This document shows, piece by piece, positions 7,456-16,174 of a stretch of 30,178 nt of DNA. Each line of letters begins with the position of its first letter. Within the stretch, counting starts at the first letter, position 1. The DNA lies in the NCBI GenBank assembly GCA_964459205.1, contig CAYWKJ010000013.1:1-30178 (forward strand), written 5' to 3'. The DNA comes from JABJMC01 sp964459205. Lineage in GTDB: Bacteria; Patescibacteriota; Gracilibacteria; UBA1369; UBA12473. The notes beneath the pieces are model-generated. The model had not been told where the DNA came from and did not search any database. It saw only the letters and a program-made list of their open reading frames with translations. The position numbers and the translations under genes were made by a program.

Positions 7456-8478
7456 TTAAACACGAAATTTTCGCCCCTCATAGCGAACTATTTCAATCGC
7501 GCTTTGCTGGCTAAGAATTTCCTTGGAAAGTGGGTCGTTGTAATCTGAGTCATAAACAACCTTGGAGATACCGGAATTCAAGATCATTTTGGTGCAAATT
7601 ACGCAGGGGAAAGTGTTGCAATAAAGCGTGCTTCCCTCGATATTGATTCCAAATTTAGCGGCCTGAGTAATAGCGTTTTGCTCGGCATGAGTACCACGGC
7701 AAATTTCGTGGCATTTACCTGATGGGATGCCCATTTTTTCGCGCAGACAGCCCCCAACCTCGGCACAATGCGGAATAGTTCTCGGCGCTCCGTTATAACC
7801 AGCTGTTAATTGTTGTCCATCCTTGGCGATAACTGCTCCTACCCCACGGCGGAGGCAGGTGGCCCGCTTGGCCCAAGTATAGGAAATCTCCATAAAAATC
7901 TCGTCAAAAGTAGGCCGGCCCTCACCGTTCCATAGTTTAATAAAATGTTCGAATTTAGTGTCTAAATCGTCTAAGGTCCCCTCATTAAGAATAAGGTGAT
8001 CCACTTGATCGAGGCACTTTTTGACCTGTTGACCCTCAGGTGGCTCCCCTTCTCCTTTTTCTTTGTTTAGTTTTTGAAGAACTGTTTCGCGATCTAAATC
8101 AAGCCCACCGCGACGACGCTCTAGAATTCGATCTACTAAAAGATCACTATTAGCCGTAACACCAAGTACTTTGAAGTCAGGCAATTCGCGTAATTCCTCA
8201 ATGCAGGCCGGATTACGAATGCCATCGATTACCCAGTTTTCATCGGGTTTATTAGCTACTTTTTCGCGAGCTTTTAAGCCCAAAACACCTGCACCATGCT
8301 CGGCCCGGAGCCCATTTCCAACCTGTTGTAGGTTTTCGCGGGTGTGTTCCAAATTCTGCTTAGTGGCTTCTTCGCGCACCATATCTGATAAAGAGACATA
8401 TTTAAATCCTTGAGCCTGTAATCGCTTAGCAATTTCTCCTTTTCCGCTACCCATATAACCAGTTAATCCAACTATCAT
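7456..8478 (-). CDS. P-loop kinase-like domain fused to a dCMP deaminase
   Basis: A 340-residue two-domain protein. Residues 1-180 form a P-loop NTPase of the dephospho-CoA/nucleoside kinase type, with a Walker A-like GYMGSGKG at 7-14, SLSDMVREEA, WVIDGIRNP and a lid-like RRRGGLDLDR. Residues 190-340 are a zinc cytidine/deoxycytidylate deaminase: RRGVGAVIAKDGQQLTAGYNG, H264-A-E266 and PC292-V-I-C295, with all zinc ligands and the catalytic Glu intact. It should turn dCMP into dUMP for dTMP synthesis. The same architecture occurs in yeast Dcd1, and Vibrio AvcD, an antiphage deaminase, also joins a P-loop domain to a dCMP deaminase. So nucleotide supply is the default and phage defence a possibility. 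The start is set by a strong promoter with an 18-base C-rich leader. Confidence 0.88.
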   Translation of the reverse strand: MIVGLTGYMGSGKGEIAKRLQAQGFKYVSLSDMVREEATKQNLEHTRENLQQVGNGLRAEHGAGVLGLKAREKVANKPDENWVIDGIRNPACIEELRELPDFKVLGVTANSDLLVDRILERRRGGLDLDRETVLQKLNKEKGEGEPPEGQQVKKCLDQVDHLILNEGTLDDLDTKFEHFIKLWNGEGRPTFDEIFMEISYTWAKRATCLRRGVGAVIAKDGQQLTAGYNGAPRTIPHCAEVGGCLREKMGIPSGKCHEICRGTHAEQNAITQAAKFGINIEGSTLYCNTFPCVICTKMILNSGISKVVYDSDYNDPLSKEILSQQSAIEIVRYEGRKFRV

Positions 8479-8502
8479 TATTAAGGGGGTTAAAGTAGCG
8501 CT

Positions 8503-8531
8503 ATTATAGGCTATTTTAATGGGCTATCCAA
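8503..8531 (-). promoter_or_regulatory. Strong promoter for the deaminase fusion
   Basis: Minus strand: TTGGAT (8526-8531), a 17-bp spacer and consensus TATAAT (8503-8508). The expected transcript begins about 18 bases before the ATG, almost exactly at CTTTAACCCCC (8485-8495). This is the clearest case of the C-rich leader motif lying at the mRNA 5' end. Confidence 0.7.
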
Positions 8532-8543
8532 CCTGGATTTTTC

Positions 8544-8562
8544 CCTGAAAATCAGGTATAAT
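8544..8562 (+). promoter_or_regulatory. M23 gene -10 with an adjoining palindrome (possible operator)
   Basis: TATAAT at 8557-8562 directly follows a 13-base inverted repeat, CCTGA-AAA-TCAGG (8544-8556). The palindrome fills the spacer where a -35/-10 gap would be and lies about 13 bases behind the divergent promoter's -35. A regulator bound here could control both genes; this is inference. Confidence 0.45.
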
Positions 8563-8592
8563 ATATGGATAAATTTGAATCTAACACTATTT

Positions 8593-10269
8593 ATGCGTTT
8601 GCTTGCCCAAAAAACTCTGATTCTCTCGCTACTACTTACCATTCTAATGGGGTGGGCGCTGCCAGCTGCCTTAGCAGATGAAGATCTTACTGCGGAACCT
8701 GTTGAGGAAGAGGAAGTTGTTGAGGAAATTATTGCACCAACTCCAATTGTTTCGGATGCGGTTCGTAATGCATATTTGATGATTAGGTTGAATCAATACT
8801 TACAACAGGCTGAGCGAAATTATAAATCCCTACAATCAAAAATGGATCAAACTCGGGACGGAATTGAGGAAAACCGCTATACAATTGATACTTTAGATGG
8901 TCAGATTTTTCATTTGGACGCCCTGATTGATACGACTGATTCCAAAATTATCAGTGTAACAACGCAGATTGCGGAAAAAGAGCAGGAAATCAAGGATTCA
9001 CTTGAGGCTCTGGAATTTAGTGAAGTTCAAATTAACGGACAAAAGGACGCCTTATCTTCTTATCTTCGGTTGATCTACTTTGAAACTAATTTGAATTCTT
9101 CGCAAAATATGGAAACTAACTTCCTAAAACTATTTATGCGAGATGGGACTATTTCAACTAGCCTGCAAACTTCTTCTTTTCTGTCGATTTTGGAAAAACA
9201 GGCTGAGAACTTGATTGATGGGTTGGAAAATTTGGAGCGTGAACAACTTAAAACTAATTATAATCTAACACTTAAGCAGAATCAGTTAGATGACTTAGAG
9301 GAGGAATTAGAAGCAGAATATCGCAATTTAACGGCTCAGCTTGAAGGCAAACAAAATCTTTTGCATGAAACCGAGGATCACGATGAGATTTACCGTGAAT
9401 TGTATGCGTCCTACAAAGCAGCTCAAGAAGCAATTTTAGATGAAATTAATCTTTTCCAGACTAATATTTTGGCGCTAGAAGATCGCTTGGCACAGTACAG
9501 CGGCACTATTACAGAAGAAGAAATCGCCTTAATTGACCAAATTAAAAACGATTCAGATGTAGGTTTTGCCACGGCCGCAGCTGCTAACTTTTTGGATCTA
9601 GACTGGCCGGTTTCTCCAAGTTTAGGATTAACAGCGTTTTTTGATGACGAAGATTATGTGTCACGATTTGGGGTAGCTCACCACGCGACGGATGTCCGAA
9701 TTGCGCACGGATCGATTATTTATGCGCCCGCTGATGGCATGGTTTATAAGGTTTATGATGCTGCTAAATTAAGTGATGAAACCGAAAGACTTGGATATGG
9801 GTATATTATTTTGGCCCACCGTATGGGAACTATGACCTTGTATGGTCATATTTCTAGTGCCTTGGTTTCGGAGGGAGATTTTGTAAATCGCGGACAAATG
9901 ATTGGCTTAACCGGTGGGACACCAGGAACGCCTGGTGCTGGAGCCCGAACTACCGGAGCTCACCTCCACTTTGAGGTTATTCAAGATGCAGTCCGGGTTG
10001 ATCCGCTAGAATATCTTCCATTGGCAGAGGTCCCGACTGAGTCTTTGCCTGACACCTACACTCCAATGTTAGAGGAACAGCTTCGCGAGGAATTGCGCGA
10101 ATTACAAGAGGCTCAAGAAAATGAAGAAGCCACTGCTGAGGAAGAAGCCCCGTGGAGCCAATATGACGAAACCGAGCTTATCCAAGAAACTATTGAGAAT
10201 AATTTTGTGATTGATTCTCTTGATGATGACGCCCAAGAAGACTTCTGGACGCATGGAGCGAATAATTAG
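8593..10269 (+). CDS. Exported coiled-coil M23 (LytM-type) peptidase
   Basis: About 558 residues from ATG 8593, which gives a signal peptide (MRLLAQKTLILSLLLTILMG..ALA); the frame extends to a TTG at 8575 but this lies in the leader. Residues about 45-320 are charged, heptad-rich coiled coil, as in EnvC-type hydrolase activators and PcsB-like proteins. Residues about 345-470 form an M23 domain: F-G-V-A-H-H-A-T-D (H-x3-D), VYAPADG-type strands, LYGHIS and HLHFEV, so the zinc ligands look complete. It should cleave peptidoglycan cross-links or bridges outside the membrane during division or remodelling. The tail after DPLEYLPL is Glu-rich and probably disordered. The stop overlaps the convergent gene by four bases (TTAG). 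Confidence 0.88.
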   Translation: MRLLAQKTLILSLLLTILMGWALPAALADEDLTAEPVEEEEVVEEIIAPTPIVSDAVRNAYLMIRLNQYLQQAERNYKSLQSKMDQTRDGIEENRYTIDTLDGQIFHLDALIDTTDSKIISVTTQIAEKEQEIKDSLEALEFSEVQINGQKDALSSYLRLIYFETNLNSSQNMETNFLKLFMRDGTISTSLQTSSFLSILEKQAENLIDGLENLEREQLKTNYNLTLKQNQLDDLEEELEAEYRNLTAQLEGKQNLLHETEDHDEIYRELYASYKAAQEAILDEINLFQTNILALEDRLAQYSGTITEEEIALIDQIKNDSDVGFATAAAANFLDLDWPVSPSLGLTAFFDDEDYVSRFGVAHHATDVRIAHGSIIYAPADGMVYKVYDAAKLSDETERLGYGYIILAHRMGTMTLYGHISSALVSEGDFVNRGQMIGLTGGTPGTPGAGARTTGAHLHFEVIQDAVRVDPLEYLPLAEVPTESLPDTYTPMLEEQLREELRELQEAQENEEATAEEEAPWSQYDETELIQETIENNFVIDSLDDDAQEDFWTHGANN

Positions 10270-10979
10270 AATTGTGATTTCATCACAAAATAAGCGCCAA
10301 TGCAGAGTAAAATTAGGATGAATACCAAGCCAAAAACTCCTTTGCCGCCTTTTTTCCCAATACGATAGAGATTAAGTTTTTCAGTAGTTACTTTGGCAAC
10401 GCCCACGTATTCGTTAATGGTTTCTACAATTAATTTGGCCGCTTTGTAATTTGGTAAACCGCGCTCTTTGTTATCTAAGAAAAAGTACTTTTCGTGATCT
10501 TTTTTAAGGAGTAAATACGGGTGGTAGTTTAAATGAAGTTGAGTGTTTTTGGCGTGCGCTCTCTCTACATCTGGCTCCTCTTTAACCTGAGTTGGGTCGT
10601 GCTCTTCTTGAAGAACTTCCTGCTCAGTTTTGACTGGCTCTGGCGCAGCATGGCTTTCTTCTTCACGCACTCGTTCAACATCAGCGTATTCAATTTCGGA
10701 AAAGTTAAAAACAATGCGCTTTTTCCCTAAGTGCTCTTCAACTGTATCGCGGGAACCATCAATTAATAAAATTTGCTTTTGTCTAAGCATGACATAGCAT
10801 ACTAAAAAAGCCACCGAAGGCCCGAGTAGTAAGGCAATAAGTGTATATAAAGTCACGCTTCCGATTACGGATAAACCAGCGCCTAACCCTAAAACTCCGG
10901 TTAAGGCCACAATAATGGGAGTGGTTTTTTCGGAATAAATAAACGTGACCCGGTCTTTTTCGTTAATAGTTTTTAGCAT
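10266..10979 (-). CDS. Three-helix membrane protein of unknown function
   Basis: A 237-residue protein with two N-terminal membrane helices (residues about 23-62: PIIVALTGVLGLGAGLSVIG and LYTLIALLLGPSVAFLVCYV), a hydrophilic core of about 150 residues and a C-terminal helix (GVFGLVFILILLCIGAYFVM). The core has beta-like pieces on both sides of a Glu-rich insert, namely QILLIDGSRDTVEEHLGKKRIVFNFSEIEY and LHLNYHPYLLLKKDHEKYFFL, reminiscent of a bacterial PH-like domain; this is only a resemblance. It lies 56 bases after the RND gene on the same strand, with TAAAAT at 11011-11016 and the leader CTTAACCTCCC immediately before ATG, so it may have its own transcript. Confidence 0.7.
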   Translation of the reverse strand: MLKTINEKDRVTFIYSEKTTPIIVALTGVLGLGAGLSVIGSVTLYTLIALLLGPSVAFLVCYVMLRQKQILLIDGSRDTVEEHLGKKRIVFNFSEIEYADVERVREEESHAAPEPVKTEQEVLQEEHDPTQVKEEPDVERAHAKNTQLHLNYHPYLLLKKDHEKYFFLDNKERGLPNYKAAKLIVETINEYVGVAKVTTEKLNLYRIGKKGGKGVFGLVFILILLCIGAYFVMKSQF

Positions 10980-11035
10980 GGGAGGTTAAGTTACATAAAA
11001 GCCGATTAAGATTTTACCATAGAATGTGGCTTCTC

Positions 11036-14000
11036 CTAAGCGCGTACACACCTGCTTTCTAGCATGAAGTACAAAATTGGAATTATAAATAGTGTAAGTA
11101 GAGTGGAAAAACTCAAACCAAAAATAATTGAAACTCCCAGGCTCCCCCACATCTCGTCAGTAAGAGTGGTTGGGATAATAGCTAGAACTGTAGTGAGTGT
11201 AGTTAAGACCACTGGACGGAAACGGCGGCTGGCACCCTCCAAAATGGCCAAGGCGATTTCTAGGCCTGCTTGGCGCTGTTTATTAATAGCATCAATAATC
11301 AAGATGGCGTTATTCACCACAATTCCCACCAGAGCAACGACTCCAATAAAACCAGGGAAGTTGAGGGTCATACCCATAATTAGCAGCCCTCCAAATACCC
11401 CGATCAGGGCGAGTGGCATTGTGGATAAAATAATAAATGGCTGCGCGTATGAATTAAATTGGGCAATCAGAATTAAATAAATCAGCACCACTGCCACCCA
11501 AAGCGCATAAAACAGATTAGTGAATGACTCTTTGATCTCTTCGTCTTCACCGCCAAAAGATACGCCATAGCCTTCAGGGAATTCGTAACTTTCAAGTTCT
11601 TGCTGGAACTCGGCTAAGACTTGTCCGGCGTTGTAGCCAGGAAGTAACTGACTGCGTAAGGTGATGATTTTATCAAGATCATGGTGATTAATAGAACTTA
11701 GGCTACCGGCAAGATCGGCCTCAATGAAGGTGCTGAGGGGCACCGGGCCGGACATGGTCATGATTTGCAGTTGCTCCAAGTCCTCGAGGCTGGCGCGGTC
11801 TTCTTCATTAAGGCGCATGATAATATCTGTTTCGTCACCGTTTTCGCGATAAACACCAACATCCATGCCGCTCTGGGCATTGCGTAGGAAGTTAGCAACT
11901 GTGGCCGTGGTAAGACCGAGAGTTTGCATTTTATTGCGATCAAAACGAATTTGGTATTCTTGAATGGACTCTTGCAGACCATCGTCAATTTCAACTGTTC
12001 CTTCCACGTTCCCTAAAATCCCAGCCAAATCTTTGGCTAAAACTTGTAGTTTGTCATTGTCTTCACCATAAACACGGAAAACAATGGGATCATCTGATGG
12101 CGGGCCCTCCTCAAACAAAACAAAGGTCAGAGTTGCTCCAACTAACTCTGGGGCCTCGACATCACGCATTAACTCCATGATTTCGCCACTCGTCATATCT
12201 CGTTCGTCAGACTCAAACAGCATAATTGAAAAGTAGAGTGAGTTTTCGACACTACTACTAGAAAGACTAAAATCAAATTCCGAGGCACCTTGGGCCCCAG
12301 CTAAAGCCATAAAGTGTTTAACGCCATCAATGGTTTTGATATGTTCCTCCAAAACCTTGGACGCCTCATTACTTTTTTCGATTTCGGTACCCTGCGGAAG
12401 AGTGACGTTAATTGTAATCCAATCACTATCCGCTGATGGGAACATTTCTACGGGAATTACTCCTGTTATGGGTAAAGCCAAAGCTCCGACAAAAGCCAAA
12501 CCTATTAAGCCAATTGCTCGACGACGCAGTCTTTTACTATCTAAAAGTGCGCCAAGGGCATTTCGGTATTTCTCACGCAAGACCGCAAAGCGAATTTTCT
12601 TGGTTTTGTGATCGTCCTGTCCGGCTTGTTTAGGAATAAATTTTGAGGCAAAACTGGGCACTAAAATAATTCCCACAAACAAAGCTCCACTAAGCGCAAA
12701 AACCACCATCAGTGGAATCACTCGAATATACTCCCCCATAATCCCGGTCATAAACAGCATGGGCACAAAAGCAGAGATTGTTGTTAACACCGCCGAAATA
12801 AGTGGAATCCCAATTTCGTTAGCCGCGAGCAGTGCCGCCTTGCGACGCCCCGTACCCGTAACTTGAATCATGCGATAGATATTTTCGGCCATCACAATCC
12901 CGTTATCAACCAGCATCCCCAGCGCCAAAATTAAGGCAAATAAGGTCAGTCCATTAATACTCATTCCTGTGAAAAGCAGCATTCCAAAAGCGACCCCCAG
13001 CGATAGTGGGATCACCATGGACGAGATAAGAGCGGCCTGTAATCCCAAAAACAAAATTAGGACTGCACACACAATAAAAATACTAATTACAACGTTGCGC
13101 ATTAGGTTATTAATCTCTTTTTCCGCCTCAGCAATTCCATCCCAAATCACCACTAACTCGGCTCCTTCTAACTCACCGGAGTCCTCTAATTCTTGCATCC
13201 GAGCGTGGATTTCTTCACCAACTTTAATAATGTTATCACCCTGGCGTTTAATCACGGAAAGTCCGACGGATGCAAATTCCTCCCAAGTGCCGTCCTCGGT
13301 TATACGGCTTACACGGGCATAAGAATTCATCTCGCGATTTGTGTCTTCAATAGTGGCTAAGTAGCGAAGATAAATTGGGGCTCCGTCTTCTGAATAACTA
13401 ACAATTAAATTTTGGATGTCACTAAGTGATTCAAACTCTCCCAACACACGTAAAAGGTAGTTTTGATTGTTAATAGAAAGATCGCCGACAGGAATATTCA
13501 CGTTTTCGGTTTGGAAAACAGCGCTAATTTGATCGAGCGTAACCCCATAAAGAGCCAGCCGATTGGCATCCACATTAATCTGGATTTCGCGCTGCAAAGT
13601 CCCGGTTACGGTCACATCGCCAACACCCGGAATTTCCTCGAGCTCCTCCTCTATTAACTCGGCTTTTTCGGTTAAAAGCTCTAAGCCATCGGAGCTGATT
13701 AAGTTCATGTCGAGAATCGGGAAATCACTCATATCGACCTTAGTAACTACCGGATCGCTGGCATCGTCAGGAAGTTCTCCTTGTACGGAAGCCACCTTAT
13801 TCTGAATCTGTTGGATCTTGGTATCCATATCCACGTCATAAGAAAACTCAACCATAATGGTGGACATGGAAAAGCTAGAGGTGGAGCTAATTGTTGTAAT
13901 GTCATCGACTTCGTTAATTTGAGTTTCGAGTTTGTCAGTTATTTGCGATTCAATGTCTTCTGGAGAGGCGCCGGAGTAGAATGTGGAGACAACAGCGTAC

Positions 14001-14155
14001 GGAATGTTGATTTCCGGCGCCTGCTCACGCGGCAATGTTAAGTAGGCAAATGATCCCCAAATAACTAAAAACAAAGCCAATAGACTTGTAATTCGATGAT
14101 TATCGATAAAAACTTTGGCAATGCGCCCGACTATATTTAGTTCTTTGTACTCCAT
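11036..14155 (-). CDS. RND-family efflux pump (AcrB/MMPL-type)
   Basis: A 1039-residue protein of normal length for the family. It has the N-terminal helix at 22-40 (LLALFLVIWGSFAYLTLPRE), a first large loop with the PEINIP and SGASPEDIE motifs usual for this family, a bundle of helices after residue 355, a second loop and a second bundle near the end (LNFPGFIGVVALVGIVVNNAILIID). The proton-relay helix reads ALGMLVDNGIVMAEN with D417 followed by N418, whereas AcrB has two adjacent Asp. It should drive export of drugs, lipids or metals using the ion gradient. The adaptor gene is five bases upstream on the same strand, so the two form an operon. No TolC-type channel lies in the window, which fits a single-membrane cell. 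Confidence 0.93.
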   Translation of the reverse strand: MEYKELNIVGRIAKVFIDNHRITSLLALFLVIWGSFAYLTLPREQAPEINIPYAVVSTFYSGASPEDIESQITDKLETQINEVDDITTISSTSSFSMSTIMVEFSYDVDMDTKIQQIQNKVASVQGELPDDASDPVVTKVDMSDFPILDMNLISSDGLELLTEKAELIEEELEEIPGVGDVTVTGTLQREIQINVDANRLALYGVTLDQISAVFQTENVNIPVGDLSINNQNYLLRVLGEFESLSDIQNLIVSYSEDGAPIYLRYLATIEDTNREMNSYARVSRITEDGTWEEFASVGLSVIKRQGDNIIKVGEEIHARMQELEDSGELEGAELVVIWDGIAEAEKEINNLMRNVVISIFIVCAVLILFLGLQAALISSMVIPLSLGVAFGMLLFTGMSINGLTLFALILALGMLVDNGIVMAENIYRMIQVTGTGRRKAALLAANEIGIPLISAVLTTISAFVPMLFMTGIMGEYIRVIPLMVVFALSGALFVGIILVPSFASKFIPKQAGQDDHKTKKIRFAVLREKYRNALGALLDSKRLRRRAIGLIGLAFVGALALPITGVIPVEMFPSADSDWITINVTLPQGTEIEKSNEASKVLEEHIKTIDGVKHFMALAGAQGASEFDFSLSSSSVENSLYFSIMLFESDERDMTSGEIMELMRDVEAPELVGATLTFVLFEEGPPSDDPIVFRVYGEDNDKLQVLAKDLAGILGNVEGTVEIDDGLQESIQEYQIRFDRNKMQTLGLTTATVANFLRNAQSGMDVGVYRENGDETDIIMRLNEEDRASLEDLEQLQIMTMSGPVPLSTFIEADLAGSLSSINHHDLDKIITLRSQLLPGYNAGQVLAEFQQELESYEFPEGYGVSFGGEDEEIKESFTNLFYALWVAVVLIYLILIAQFNSYAQPFIILSTMPLALIGVFGGLLIMGMTLNFPGFIGVVALVGIVVNNAILIIDAINKQRQAGLEIALAILEGASRRFRPVVLTTLTTVLAIIPTTLTDEMWGSLGVSIIFGLSFSTLLTLFIIPILYFMLESRCVRA

Positions 14156-14160
14156 GAATC

Positions 14161-16083
14161 CTAGTTTACGAGAATGGTTACCTTATCGCCATCATCAATT
14201 AAGTTTTGCCCTTGAATAACAATTGTTTCGCTGGCTTCTAATCCCGCCGCAATAATTGCGTAACCATCACTCACGTCAGATATCTCAACAACTCGTTCAT
14301 AAGCCACGCCATCTTCTACTACAAACACTATATCTCCCGCAATAGTGGAGCTAACTGCTTCTAGAGGGACCACTACCTGCGAAGTTTCATCGCTAAGTTC
14401 CACGTCCACCTCGGCGCTCATCCCAGAAACTAAAGGAGTCCCCTGAATGTCACTGATATAGGCTTTAACGGTATAAGTGCGGGCATTGTCTGGAATTGGT
14501 GAAAGATAATAAATCCAAGCTTCAAACTCTGTGTTTGGATAAGCATCAATATTCAGACTCATAGTGTCTCCAACCGTGAGATATGGAATTTCAAACTCAC
14601 TTACAGAAAATTCAACTTTAAAATAAGCAGTATTAACAATAGTTCCGATAGGCATGCCAGCGGTGATGATTTCGCCTGGCTGGATATCAAAATTAGCTAA
14701 CATTCCATCCATTGGGCTTTCAATTATTCCTGTTTCAGATTGAATTTGAGCGGCCTCAAGCTGAGCCGCGCTAAGGGCAACTTGATGCTCGGCCAGGGAG
14801 ATTTGTTGATTATATTGGGCTTGCAAAACGTCTAAGCTTTGGTAAGCGGAATTTAATTGATTTTGAATACTATTAACAGATAGGGAAGCGCTGTTTTCAC
14901 TCTGAGTCATCTGTACTTCCATGCTACTTAGGTTAGCCTCAGCCGCCTGAAGATTGTCTTCGGCGCTTTCAACCCCAGCTTCAGCATTTTCTATAGAAAT
15001 ATCTGCACTTAATTCCACTGTCTCTAGTCCTTCTTTAGTGGCTTGAATTGTGGATAGCTGACTAGCAATCGTAGCCTGATCCGCGTCGTAGGTAGCTAGA
15101 TAACTATCATAGACAGATTCGTATTGATCTGGAGGTGTTCGTTCTAGCCGTAAAATTTCTTCCATATCATCAACTAGGCTTAAGGTCTGATCTAGAACAT
15201 CCTCCACATCTGCCAAAGCCTCCTCAATTGTCTCGCGCTTATCATCTGAGGAAAGCTTATCAACAGTTTCATTCACCTCTACATAAAGGCTATTAGCCTC
15301 TCGCAAGGACTGATCAGCCCGCATTAAATAGCTATGATAAGAGATGGTGTCTAGCTCGTCACGGTATCGCGGGTAATGAGTGTTGTCATCATAGACTCCA
15401 AGCAATTCATTAACATGTTTGATGCTAGCATTGGCGCTGTCTAAAGCTGATTTCGCGTAAGTTATGGCTTGAGCACGCCCTTCACTAATACTTACTTCTG
15501 CCTGCTCCTCGGTATTTTCTAGAGCTTCTTCGGCAATTTCAAGTGCAGTTTCAGCTGATTCAACCTGTTCTTCGTAAACCTCTATGCTGGCTTCTCCGCT
15601 TTGAGATGTTAATCCTTGAGAAGTTTTGGCATAGCGTAACTGATCAGAAAGCTCCTCAATGGTCCATTCCATGGATTGGATATCCTCGTTTAAACTTGTA
15701 TAAAGCGCGTTTAAACTACTTTGCGAAGAGCTAAGAGCAATTTCAGCCTGATCGATCCCATTCTGGTAAGTACTGTCTTCATCTTGCTCAATACTAAGAA
15801 TTGATTCACTTGTTTTAACGTTACTCCCCTCACTAATGTGCACAGCTGTGACCTCGCCACTCACCATGGGTATTAAATCCACTTGTGAGGCGGCCAAGAT
15901 ACTAGCCGGCAAAGTTATAGTCGGTGCTAATACTTGCTCGGTCACTTGTTCCACTAAAACCTGCTTTCCAGTACGTGGGACTGGACCGTCATGGGTTTCA
16001 GTTTCACCTCCAATCATTCTAAGTCCAATAATTACTCCGAGAACAACTGCCAAAATTCTTACTAAGCGCTTTTCTAAAATCAT
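14161..16083 (-). CDS. RND efflux periplasmic-adaptor (HlyD/MFP) subunit with long coiled coil
   Basis: A 640-residue adaptor, much longer than the ~400 of AcrA. An N-terminal membrane anchor (LVRILAVVLGVIIGLRM) is followed by a lipoyl half (VTAVHISEGSNVKTSESILSI), about 330 residues of heptad-rich coiled coil (residues about 95-430), then the second lipoyl half (GIIESPMDGMLANFDIQPGEII), a beta-barrel and a membrane-proximal domain ending NLIDDGDKVTILVN. It should link the RND pump to the wall or outside; the very long hairpin could span a thick wall in place of an outer-membrane channel. First gene of the operon, with its own promoter at 16105-16132. Confidence 0.9.
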   Translation of the reverse strand: MILEKRLVRILAVVLGVIIGLRMIGGETETHDGPVPRTGKQVLVEQVTEQVLAPTITLPASILAASQVDLIPMVSGEVTAVHISEGSNVKTSESILSIEQDEDSTYQNGIDQAEIALSSSQSSLNALYTSLNEDIQSMEWTIEELSDQLRYAKTSQGLTSQSGEASIEVYEEQVESAETALEIAEEALENTEEQAEVSISEGRAQAITYAKSALDSANASIKHVNELLGVYDDNTHYPRYRDELDTISYHSYLMRADQSLREANSLYVEVNETVDKLSSDDKRETIEEALADVEDVLDQTLSLVDDMEEILRLERTPPDQYESVYDSYLATYDADQATIASQLSTIQATKEGLETVELSADISIENAEAGVESAEDNLQAAEANLSSMEVQMTQSENSASLSVNSIQNQLNSAYQSLDVLQAQYNQQISLAEHQVALSAAQLEAAQIQSETGIIESPMDGMLANFDIQPGEIITAGMPIGTIVNTAYFKVEFSVSEFEIPYLTVGDTMSLNIDAYPNTEFEAWIYYLSPIPDNARTYTVKAYISDIQGTPLVSGMSAEVDVELSDETSQVVVPLEAVSSTIAGDIVFVVEDGVAYERVVEISDVSDGYAIIAAGLEASETIVIQGQNLIDDGDKVTILVN

Positions 16084-16095
16084 CTTAAATTTTTA

Positions 16096-16132
16096 CAGGG
16101 TCAAATAATAGTACTTTACCTTAAAAAGTCAA
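16096..16132 (-). promoter_or_regulatory. Promoter of the RND operon
   Basis: Minus strand: TTGACT (16127-16132), a 16-bp spacer and TATTAT (16105-16110). The motif TTTGACCCTG (16096-16105) follows at once, 12 bases before the ATG. The -35 overlaps the left arm of the inverted repeat that precedes the divergent transporter gene. Confidence 0.6.
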
Positions 16133-16162
16133 GAGGGGGCTTCTGATTTGACTCCCCCACTT
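16131..16162 (+). promoter_or_regulatory. Inverted repeat before the SLC13 transporter start
   Basis: AAG-A-GGGGG (16131-16139) pairs with CCCCC-A-CTT (16154-16162), giving nine base pairs with one A-A mismatch around a 14-base loop. It lies between the RND operon promoter and the transporter ATG at 16175 and includes TTTGACTCCCCC (16147-16158), the local version of the C-rich leader motif. It could be an operator or a 5' hairpin. Confidence 0.45.
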
Positions 16163-16174
16163 CAATCCGTCAAA

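Noticed and set aside
14155..14170. Shine-Dalgarno before the RND pump (TAGGATTC before ATG)
   Set aside because: The spacing is too short and the bases belong to the adaptor's stop region; translational coupling is more likely.
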